A stretch of DNA of 64,000 bases, from assembly GCA_030153045.1 (NCBI GenBank), contig JASLID010000025.1, positions 1 through 64,000 on the forward strand, given 5' to 3'. The notes beneath the pieces are model-generated. The model worked only from the letters and a program-made list of their open reading frames with translations, was not told the DNA's origin and ran no database searches. A program made the translations under genes and the position numbers. Each line of letters opens with the position of its first letter. Positions within the stretch are counted from its first letter, which is position 1. Below, piece after piece: positions 15,287 to 22,556 of this stretch. This stretch comes from Flavobacterium sp. Its GTDB lineage: Bacteria > Bacteroidota > Bacteroidia > Flavobacteriales > Flavobacteriaceae.

Positions 15287-15625
15287 ATGAAGAACCCATT
15301 TCAAAAAATAATAGAAAACCATCCTTGGCTCAAATTTTTGGGAAACAAGTACTTTTTGGTGTCTCTATTTTTTTGTATTTGGATGCTGTTTCTAGACAAC
15401 TATTCTTATCTAGACCACAGGGTATTAAATAACGAAATTAGCGAACTCGAAGACAACAAAACCTATTACCAAGAGGAAATAAAAAAGGATATCAGTCATA
15501 TTAAAAAGCTAAAAAATCCGGATCAAATAGAAAAATACGCTCGCGAAAAGTATTATATGAAACGCGAAAATGAAGATATTTACATCATAGAATTCGAAGG
15601 AGATACTTTAGAAAAAGATAATTAA
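15287..15625 (+). CDS. Septum formation initiator family protein (DivIC/FtsB-like)
   Basis: The 112-aa product has a short cytosolic N-terminus, one transmembrane helix (about 20-37, YFLVSLFFCIWMLFLDN), and a periplasmic coiled coil (LNNEISELEDNKTYYQEEIKKDISHIKKL). It then has the conserved NPDQIEKYAREKYYMKRENEDIYII, which matches the FtsB/DivIC motif (ekyARekyymk...e). It belongs to the FtsQ-FtsL-FtsB-like divisome subcomplex. Its neighbour upstream is udk. Confidence 0.9.
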   Translation: MKNPFQKIIENHPWLKFLGNKYFLVSLFFCIWMLFLDNYSYLDHRVLNNEISELEDNKTYYQEEIKKDISHIKKLKNPDQIEKYAREKYYMKRENEDIYIIEFEGDTLEKDN

Positions 15626-15651
15626 TAAACAAAAATTAACAACTACTCGTC

Positions 15652-17169
15652 TTGAAAAAAATAATTACATTAAGTCTATTATTTATATTTTTAATCACAA
15701 TACAGGTTTATTCTCAAAACCCTACCCTTGACAGTAGCTTTGGTGTAGACGGAAAAACATATAGTTCTATTCAAACTGGACTTACTAAAATAGCTATGAA
15801 TTCAGATGGCAAGATCCTTGTTAATGGGTATCATTCTTCTTTTGGAGGTCCTGCATATAGCAATGTAACTAGATATAACACAGACGGGAGTCTTGATACA
15901 ACTTTTGGAGTAAATGGTATAGCCGATACAAACGTTAATTCTGCCGCACTTGACTTGGCAATACAAAGTGATGGAAAATTCCTGATTATAGGAAGCATAA
16001 CATACGCAAACAACGTACGCAATATTAGAATTACGCGTTTTAATTCAAATGGAAGTCTCGATACCACTTTTGGAAATTCTGGACATGCAATAATTTCTCG
16101 TCCAACAACAAACGACTCAGGATTAACTTTACTTATAGACAACGTAGGTAAAATCTATGTAGGAGGCTACATAGGCAATAATTCATATTCAGCTTCAATT
16201 GCTAGATTAAATCCTGACGGAACCGTTGATAACTCTTTTGGCGTTTCAGGATCAGCTACAGGTAATGGATCGATGACTAATGATTTAGCCTTTTTTAGTG
16301 ATGGAAAAATAATTGCAATAGGAGATCGTTATGATGGTTTTGGATTAACAAAATTTAATACTGACGGCAGTAAAGATTCAACCTTCGGCGTAAACGGATT
16401 TGTTTCAACTAACCTTTCATCATATGGCGGAATTGGATATACCCATAAAGTACTCGTATTAAGTAATGATGATTTTATAGTTACAGGTAGCATTTTTGAA
16501 TCTACTAAATACAACTCTGTTATTGCAAAATACCATAGCAACGGAACCCTTGATACTACTTTTGGAGTAAATGGAATATTAAAGAAAGATTTTGGTGGGT
16601 CAATAGGCAGTTTTGCAAAAGATATTGCTTTAGATAAGAATAATCACCTAATAATTGGTTATGGTGTTGGATTGGCAACAGACTGGGATTTTGGAGTTGG
16701 ATGCTATAATATTGATGGTACGACTGTAAATTCTTTTGGGAACAATGGTTTTTTTATATTTAATTTTGGCGCAGGACATGACTATTTTAGCACTTTATTA
16801 ATTCAACCTGATAATAAAATTGTAATGGGTGGTACCAAAGGAGGAAATGTTTTGGCTCGATTAGAAAATTCAATCTTATCAAACAATGAATTTGATAATA
16901 CTGATCATTTAAAATGTAAATTGTACCCCAACCCAATTACAAGTAATTCTAAATTGTCATTCGATTTAAATGATGATCAGCTTTTATCAATACAACTGTA
17001 CGATATCAATGGTAAATTGTTAAAAACTCTAATCGAAGATAAAAATTATAGTATTGGACATCATAATGTAAACATAGATTTACTTGAAAATATTTCAGAA
17101 GGTGCATACATTTTAAAAATTTTTAATACTGACAGAACAATTAATAAGAGTATTAATATTTTAAAATAA
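15652..17169 (+). CDS. Secreted delta-60 repeat protein with type IX secretion sorting domain
   Basis: The 505-aa product has a signal peptide (residues 1-22, ending VYSQ). About seven delta-60-type repeats of roughly 55 residues follow, each with a DGSLDTTFGVNG-like motif and a SDGKILVxG-like strand. At the C-terminus is a type IX secretion sorting domain (LYPNPITSNSKLSFDLNDDQ ... GAYILKIF ... KSINILK, about 425-505). It is probably exported and anchored at the cell surface as an adhesin or scaffold. Translation appears to begin at TTG (15652) after an A-rich leader, with no closer ATG. It sits between divIC and the mutase operon with no obvious functional link. Confidence 0.87.
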   Translation: MKKIITLSLLFIFLITIQVYSQNPTLDSSFGVDGKTYSSIQTGLTKIAMNSDGKILVNGYHSSFGGPAYSNVTRYNTDGSLDTTFGVNGIADTNVNSAALDLAIQSDGKFLIIGSITYANNVRNIRITRFNSNGSLDTTFGNSGHAIISRPTTNDSGLTLLIDNVGKIYVGGYIGNNSYSASIARLNPDGTVDNSFGVSGSATGNGSMTNDLAFFSDGKIIAIGDRYDGFGLTKFNTDGSKDSTFGVNGFVSTNLSSYGGIGYTHKVLVLSNDDFIVTGSIFESTKYNSVIAKYHSNGTLDTTFGVNGILKKDFGGSIGSFAKDIALDKNNHLIIGYGVGLATDWDFGVGCYNIDGTTVNSFGNNGFFIFNFGAGHDYFSTLLIQPDNKIVMGGTKGGNVLARLENSILSNNEFDNTDHLKCKLYPNPITSNSKLSFDLNDDQLLSIQLYDINGKLLKTLIEDKNYSIGHHNVNIDLLENISEGAYILKIFNTDRTINKSINILK

Positions 17170-17232
17170 ATACTCCCTTTTGAGCAGAATCTAAAGAAAA
17201 AGAAACAAATCAACGAATAACGAACTAACACA

Positions 17233-18606
17233 ATGTCACAAAATTTATTCAACGATTTCGATGCCGTTACATCAAAGCAATGGAAACAACAAATACAATT
17301 TGAGCTGAAAGGTGCCGATTATAACGAAACACTCGTTTGGGAAAGCCCTGAAGGAATCAAAGTCAAGCCATTTTACCATTTAGACGAAGTAACCGAAGCT
17401 ATTGCTGTAAAAACAGAAGCCACAAACTTCAAAATTGTTCAAAACATATTTGTTTTTGATGTTGAAAAATCCATCAAAAAAGCAAACGATTCAATAGCTC
17501 GTGGCGCCGAAAGTGTTCGTTTTACCATTGAAAATGAATCTACTGATATCGCTAAATTACTTTCCGAAATTGAAATAGATAAAATCCCAGTATATTTAAA
17601 TCTAAAGTTTCTTTCGGCAGAATTCATCAAATCGGTAAACCAAATTGCCTCTGCAAAAAATACCATTATTTACTGCTTAATTGACCCCATAAATCAATTG
17701 GCATCAGACGGAAATTGGTTTTTGGACAACGGAAAAGACAATTTCGAAATTTTAAACTCCATTGCAACCGATTGTAAAAATGTAAGTTTTATCAATATTA
17801 ATGCTTCATTGTATCAAAATGCAGGAGCAAACATGGTGCAGCAATTGGCGTATGCTTTATCGCATGCTAATGAATATTTCAACAAAATTCAGGTTTTAAG
17901 CCAACCCATAACGATTGAAGTAGCAGTTGGCACCAATTATTTCTTCGAAATTGCAAAACTTCGCGCGCTTAGAGTGCTTTTCAATACTTTATCTCAAGAA
18001 TACAACCACAATATAGATTGTCATATTATTGCAACTCCAACCAAACGTAACAAAACATTATACGATTACAATGTCAACATGTTACGAACTACAACCGAAT
18101 GTATGAGTGCTATTTTAGGTGGAGCCAACGCCGTCGCCAATTTACCTTACGACGCCATTTACCATAAAGACAACGAATTTGGAGACCGAATTGCACGAAA
18201 CCAATTACTGGTATTAAAAAACGAATGTTATTTTGATGCTGTAAACAATCCTGCTGACGGAACCTATTACATAGAAAGCCTTACTTCTCAATTAGCCGAA
18301 AAAGCATTAATTTTATTTAAAGAAATTGAAGCTAATGGCGGTTTAATCAAACTTTTAAAAGAAGGGACGATTCAGAAAAAAATTCAAGAAAGTGCCCACA
18401 AAGAACAAGATTTGTTTGATTCAGGAAAAGAAGTTTTACTAGGCACCAATAAATATCCAAACAAAAATGACAAAATGGGTCATGATTTAGAATTGTTCCC
18501 ATTTGTAAAAATAAAACCAAGAAAAACCCTAATTACGCCTATCATCGAAAAACGATTGGCTGAAAAATTAGAACAGGAAAGACTAGAAACCGAAAAACAA
18601 CCATAA
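17233..18606 (+). CDS. mutA: Methylmalonyl-CoA mutase, small (beta) subunit
   Basis: The 457-aa product aligns with the mutase TIM-barrel half (KQWKQQIQFELKGADYNETLVWESPEGIKVKPFYH at the N-terminus; TTECMSAILGGANAVANLPYDAIYH around 285-310). It lacks a C-terminal B12-binding domain with DxHxxG, as expected for the non-catalytic subunit, and is shorter than two-domain MutA proteins. With MutB it interconverts succinyl-CoA and methylmalonyl-CoA in propionate metabolism. A 150-aa secreted protein gene is interposed before mutB. Confidence 0.93.
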   Translation: MSQNLFNDFDAVTSKQWKQQIQFELKGADYNETLVWESPEGIKVKPFYHLDEVTEAIAVKTEATNFKIVQNIFVFDVEKSIKKANDSIARGAESVRFTIENESTDIAKLLSEIEIDKIPVYLNLKFLSAEFIKSVNQIASAKNTIIYCLIDPINQLASDGNWFLDNGKDNFEILNSIATDCKNVSFININASLYQNAGANMVQQLAYALSHANEYFNKIQVLSQPITIEVAVGTNYFFEIAKLRALRVLFNTLSQEYNHNIDCHIIATPTKRNKTLYDYNVNMLRTTTECMSAILGGANAVANLPYDAIYHKDNEFGDRIARNQLLVLKNECYFDAVNNPADGTYYIESLTSQLAEKALILFKEIEANGGLIKLLKEGTIQKKIQESAHKEQDLFDSGKEVLLGTNKYPNKNDKMGHDLELFPFVKIKPRKTLITPIIEKRLAEKLEQERLETEKQP

Positions 18607-18616
18607 AAACATTAAA

Positions 18617-19069
18617 ATGAAAAAATTACTATTAATCCTCAGCATATTATTTTCTCTGACTCTTTTTTCTCAAGTAAAAAGATTAGAAGTAACACACAAA
18701 GAAACTGGAAAGCAAATCTTTTTTGAAGGCGGACAACGCGTAAAACTAACTACGTCTAACAGACAAAAATTAGTAGGTACATTCGCTGTTACCGACATGC
18801 AAACGGTAAATGTAAACGGTGTCGAAGTAAAAGTGGACAACATCAGCAGTATTAAATATTATCCTAAAGGAGGTAGAACAGTTAAAAACATTTTACTAGG
18901 AACTGGAGCAGGTTTAGTAGCCGGTTCTGGGGTTGCTGCAGCTTTTAGCAATGGTTCAGCATTTTCTTTGTTTGCTGGTGGAACAGCTAGCATTATAACT
19001 AGTACGTTGGTTAATAACAAAAACAAGACATTAATTCATCGTCATTATATGTACAAAATTGTAGAATAA
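18617..19069 (+). CDS. Small exported glycine-zipper protein between mutA and mutB
   Basis: The 150-aa product has a signal peptide (MKKLLLILSILFSLTLFSQ). A small beta-rich region follows (GQRVKLTTSNRQKLVGTFAVTDMQTVNVNGVEVKVDNISSIKYYP), resembling an SH3-like envelope domain. A hydrophobic glycine-rich helix comes next (VKNILLGTGAGLVAGSGVAAAF), with a basic tail. Function unknown. It lies 10 nt after mutA and 2 nt before mutB, so it must be co-transcribed with the mutase although it is exported. Confidence 0.7.
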   Translation: MKKLLLILSILFSLTLFSQVKRLEVTHKETGKQIFFEGGQRVKLTTSNRQKLVGTFAVTDMQTVNVNGVEVKVDNISSIKYYPKGGRTVKNILLGTGAGLVAGSGVAAAFSNGSAFSLFAGGTASIITSTLVNNKNKTLIHRHYMYKIVE

Positions 19070-19071
19070 TA

Positions 19072-21195
19072 ATGAGAAAAAATATTCAACATATAACGTT
19101 ACAAAATCAAGAAACCAAAAGCGCTGAGAAAAAAGACACCGGTTTTTTGACGGCTGAAGGAATCGAAGTAAAACAAAACTATTCTAAAACCGATTTAGAA
19201 GGGTTGGAACATCTGGATTTTGGAGCAGGTTTTGCCCCTAATTTGCGTGGTCCTTATGCTACGATGTACGTTCGTCGTCCTTGGACAGTGCGTCAGTACG
19301 CTGGATTTTCAACCGCTGAAGAAAGTAATGCTTTTTACCGTCGAAATTTAGCTGCCGGACAAAAAGGACTTTCGGTAGCGTTTGATTTAGCGACTCACCG
19401 TGGTTACGATTCAGACCACGAACGTGTGGTCGGTGATGTTGGAAAAGCAGGTGTTGCTATCGACAGTGTGGAAGACATGAAAGTGTTATTCGATCAGATT
19501 CCATTGGATGAAATGTCGGTTTCCATGACCATGAATGGTGCCGTTTTACCTATTATGGCCTTTTACATTGTGGCTGCCGAAGAACAGGGAGTTGCAGCGG
19601 AACTACTTTCAGGAACCATCCAAAATGATATTTTAAAAGAGTTCATGGTGCGTAACACTTACATTTACCCGCCAACACCTTCGATGAAAATCATTGCTGA
19701 TATATTTGATTATACCAGTAAAAAAATGCCAAAATTCAACTCGATTTCTATTTCGGGTTATCATATGCAGGAAGCTGGTGCTACAGCCGATATCGAATTG
19801 GCCTACACCCTTGCTGACGGTTTAGAATACATCAGAACCGGATTAGCTGCCGGAATGAAAATCGATGAGTTCGCTCCTCGCCTTTCGTTCTTCTGGGCGA
19901 TTGGGATGAATCACTTTATGGAAATTGCCAAAATGCGTGCAGGCCGTATGCTTTGGGCAAAACTATTAAAACAATTTAATCCAACAGACGACAAATCATT
20001 GGCTTTGCGTACGCATTGTCAAACTTCAGGTTGGAGTTTAACCGAACAAGACCCTTTCAACAACGTAGCTCGTACTGCCATCGAAGCAGCTGCTGCGGCT
20101 TTTGGAGGAACACAATCCTTACACACCAACGCTTTAGACGAAGCCATTGCTTTGCCTACCGATTTCTCGGCTCGAATTGCTCGAAATACTCAGATATTTT
20201 TACAAGAAGAGACTAAAATTACTAAAACCGTCGACCCTTGGGCTGGCAGTTATTATGTAGAAAGTCTAACTGCTGAAATTGCTGAAAAAGCATGGGCTTT
20301 AATCGAAGAAGTAGAAGAATTAGGTGGTATGACGAAAGCCATTGAAGCCGGAATTCCAAAATTGCGTATCGAAGAAGCGGCTGCGAGAAAACAAGCTCGT
20401 ATTGACAGCGGACAAGATATAATCGTAGGTGTGAACAAATACCGTTTGGAAAAAGAAGATCCATTACACATTTTGGATGTCGATAACCAAATGGTGCGCA
20501 AGCAACAAATAGAACGTTTAGATCATATTAAAGCTACACGCGATACCGTTAAGGTAAAAGGGTGTTTGGCAAAACTAACCGAAAGTGCAAAAACAGGTGA
20601 AGGAAATTTATTATCTTTAGCAGTAGAAGCAGCCAGAAACAGAGCGACGCTGGGTGAAATTAGCGACGCTTTAGAAGAAGTTTTTGGACGATATAAAGCA
20701 CAAATTAGATCCTTTAGCGGCGTGTATAGTAAAGAAATTAAAAATGACGAAAGCTTTGAAAAAGCAAAACAATTAGCCGACGAATTCGCGAAGAAAGACG
20801 GCCGTCGTCCCCGTATTATGATTGCCAAAATGGGACAAGACGGACACGATCGTGGGGCAAAAGTCGTAGCTACTGGTTATGCTGATGTTGGTTTCGACGT
20901 AGACATTGGTCCGTTATTTCAAACTCCTGCCGAAGCAGCAAAGCAAGCCGTAGAAAACGACGTACACATTTTAGGTGTTTCTTCATTAGCTGCCGGACAT
21001 AAAACACTGGTACCACAAGTAATTGCCGAACTTAAAAAATACGGTCGCGAAGACATTATGGTGATTGTGGGTGGAGTTATCCCAGCGCAAGATTACCAAT
21101 ATTTGTTTGATGCAGGTGCAGTAGCGGTTTTTGGTCCTGGAACTAAAATTAGTGAAGCGGCGATTACCATTTTAGAGGTTTTGATAGCTGAATAA
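19072..21195 (+). CDS. mutB: Methylmalonyl-CoA mutase, large (alpha) subunit
   Basis: The 707-aa product is the catalytic B12-dependent subunit. The N-terminal TIM barrel has GPYATMYVRRPWTVRQYAGFSTAEESN (about 63-89, CoA and substrate binding) and AFDLATHRGYDSDHERV (about 103-119). The C-terminal B12 domain (about 575-705) has the cobalt-coordinating His in MGQDGHDRGAKVVA, then GVSSLAAGHKTLVP and GGVIPAQDYQYLFDAG. All key elements are intact. It converts methylmalonyl-CoA and succinyl-CoA. The start is 2 nt after the stop of the small exported protein gene. No MeaB/ArgK chaperone gene is adjacent. Confidence 0.97.
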   Translation: MRKNIQHITLQNQETKSAEKKDTGFLTAEGIEVKQNYSKTDLEGLEHLDFGAGFAPNLRGPYATMYVRRPWTVRQYAGFSTAEESNAFYRRNLAAGQKGLSVAFDLATHRGYDSDHERVVGDVGKAGVAIDSVEDMKVLFDQIPLDEMSVSMTMNGAVLPIMAFYIVAAEEQGVAAELLSGTIQNDILKEFMVRNTYIYPPTPSMKIIADIFDYTSKKMPKFNSISISGYHMQEAGATADIELAYTLADGLEYIRTGLAAGMKIDEFAPRLSFFWAIGMNHFMEIAKMRAGRMLWAKLLKQFNPTDDKSLALRTHCQTSGWSLTEQDPFNNVARTAIEAAAAAFGGTQSLHTNALDEAIALPTDFSARIARNTQIFLQEETKITKTVDPWAGSYYVESLTAEIAEKAWALIEEVEELGGMTKAIEAGIPKLRIEEAAARKQARIDSGQDIIVGVNKYRLEKEDPLHILDVDNQMVRKQQIERLDHIKATRDTVKVKGCLAKLTESAKTGEGNLLSLAVEAARNRATLGEISDALEEVFGRYKAQIRSFSGVYSKEIKNDESFEKAKQLADEFAKKDGRRPRIMIAKMGQDGHDRGAKVVATGYADVGFDVDIGPLFQTPAEAAKQAVENDVHILGVSSLAAGHKTLVPQVIAELKKYGREDIMVIVGGVIPAQDYQYLFDAGAVAVFGPGTKISEAAITILEVLIAE

Positions 21196-21207
21196 ACTCT
21201 CCGTCTT

Positions 21208-21232
21208 GTCATTCCGACGAAGGAGGAATCTC
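21208..21232. repeat. REP-like intergenic repeat
   Basis: GTCATTCCGACGAAGGAGGA followed by ATCTC. It can form a short hairpin (ATTCC with GGAAT). This motif type is common between genes in Bacteroidota and is related in layout to the GTCATTGCGAG...GAAGCAATCTC unit at 15211-15238. It lies in the 143-nt gap between mutB and the three-gene operon. Confidence 0.65.
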
Positions 21233-21314
21233 ATTATATAAAACACTGACTGAAAAGTTGGCGTTTTTTTTATAAAAAAATCTTTCAACATAACTTTTTC
21301 AAGCTCTTTTATTA

Positions 21315-21322
21315 TATTTTTG
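21315..21322 (+). promoter_or_regulatory. -7 element of the methyltransferase operon
   Basis: TATTTTTG matches TAnnTTTG, 16 nt before the ATG at 21339. It suggests the operon has its own promoter rather than reading through from mutB. Confidence 0.5.
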
Positions 21323-21338
21323 TGTATTATAGCCTTTT

Positions 21339-22556
21339 ATGAGTAAAAATTTAAATTACATAGACTTATTTGCCGGATGTGGTGGATTATCCTTAGGCCT
21401 ACATCAAGCAGGATGGAAAGGAGTTTTTGCTATTGAGAAAAGTCCAGATGCTTTTAAAACCCTTAATTACAATTTAATAGAAAATAAAAATCATTTTGAT
21501 TGGCCAAAATGGCTACCAAAAGGCGCTCATGAAATAAATGAAGTTCTTTTTCATTATAAAGATAAGCTCGAAAAATTAAAAGGCAAAGTAGCAATGATTG
21601 CTGGAGGACCACCTTGTCAGGGATTTTCAATGGCTGGAAAGCGAAATGAGTATGATTTGAGGAACGACTTAATTAATTCCTATATAAATTTTGTAAAAAT
21701 TGTAGAACCAAAAATTATTTTCTTCGAAAATGTAAAAGGTTTCACAATGGAATTTAAAAAAAATAAAGAAAAAGGAATTGCATATTCTTCACAAGTAACT
21801 CAAAAACTAAATGATGCTGGATATTTTGTAAAAGGTCAATTGGTAAATTTTGGGGATTATGGAGTCCCACAAAAGAGAACTCGTTTTATTCTTGTCGGAA
21901 TTAAGAAAACTTTAGAAAATGCTACGCAAGAAAAAGCAGAAGCATTTTTCAATTCTTTAGAAAACAACAAATTTGATTTTCTAAAAGAAAAAGGATTAAA
22001 TACAAATACAAATCTCCAAGATGCAATTTCGGATTTGTTAAAACAAAATGGATTAAAAGAAACTCCAGATTCTCCAAATTTTCAATCTGGAATTTACGGT
22101 AAACAAAAAGGCAATTATCAAAAATTAATGCGTCAAGGTGTTATGAGTGATATTGCGGATAGTCATCGTTTCCCAAAACATTCTCAATTAATAATTGAAA
22201 GATTTAAAAACATTCTTGAAGAAACAGTCGAAAGAAGAAATTTTAATATTAGTGCTGAAATTCAAAAAAAGTATAATATTAAAAAGAGAACTGTTATTCC
22301 TTTGAATGCTATAGACAAAACACCAACAATAACTACTTTACCTGACGATTACATACACTACCAAGAAGCAAGAATTCTTACTGTTCGTGAATATGCTAGA
22401 ATTCAATCTTTTCCAGATTGGTATAAATTTCAAGGAAAATATACTACAGGCGGCAAACTTAGAACTCAAGAAGTACCGAGATATACACAAATAGGAAATG
22501 CAATTCCACCTCTTTTTGGAGAACAAAGCGGATTGGTTTTAAAACAACTTCTATAA
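21339..22556 (+). CDS. DNA (cytosine-5) methyltransferase
   Basis: The 405-aa product carries the C5-methyltransferase motifs in canonical order. They are motif I DLFAGCGGLSLGLHQAG (8-24), motif IV with the catalytic Cys GGPPCQGFSMAGKR (about 88-101), motif VI FFENVKGF (about 128-135), motif VIII QKRTRFILVG, and C-terminal motifs IX/X including ARIQSFPDWYKF and QIGNAIPPLFG. A target-recognition region lies at about 200-330. It is predicted to methylate cytosine in a short DNA site. No restriction endonuclease follows. Its stop codon directly abuts the ATG of the GHKL gene, so the methyltransferase is part of a three-gene unit. The operon looks more A+T-rich than mutB, consistent with transfer. 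Confidence 0.95.
   Translation: MSKNLNYIDLFAGCGGLSLGLHQAGWKGVFAIEKSPDAFKTLNYNLIENKNHFDWPKWLPKGAHEINEVLFHYKDKLEKLKGKVAMIAGGPPCQGFSMAGKRNEYDLRNDLINSYINFVKIVEPKIIFFENVKGFTMEFKKNKEKGIAYSSQVTQKLNDAGYFVKGQLVNFGDYGVPQKRTRFILVGIKKTLENATQEKAEAFFNSLENNKFDFLKEKGLNTNTNLQDAISDLLKQNGLKETPDSPNFQSGIYGKQKGNYQKLMRQGVMSDIADSHRFPKHSQLIIERFKNILEETVERRNFNISAEIQKKYNIKKRTVIPLNAIDKTPTITTLPDDYIHYQEARILTVREYARIQSFPDWYKFQGKYTTGGKLRTQEVPRYTQIGNAIPPLFGEQSGLVLKQLL

Noticed and set aside
15202..15432. 76-codon reading frame overlapping divIC
   Set aside because: It starts inside the dispersed repeat and runs in another frame through a well-supported divIC gene.
20222..20828. Antisense reading frames over mutB
   Set aside because: They lie opposite highly conserved mutase sequence and show no family features.
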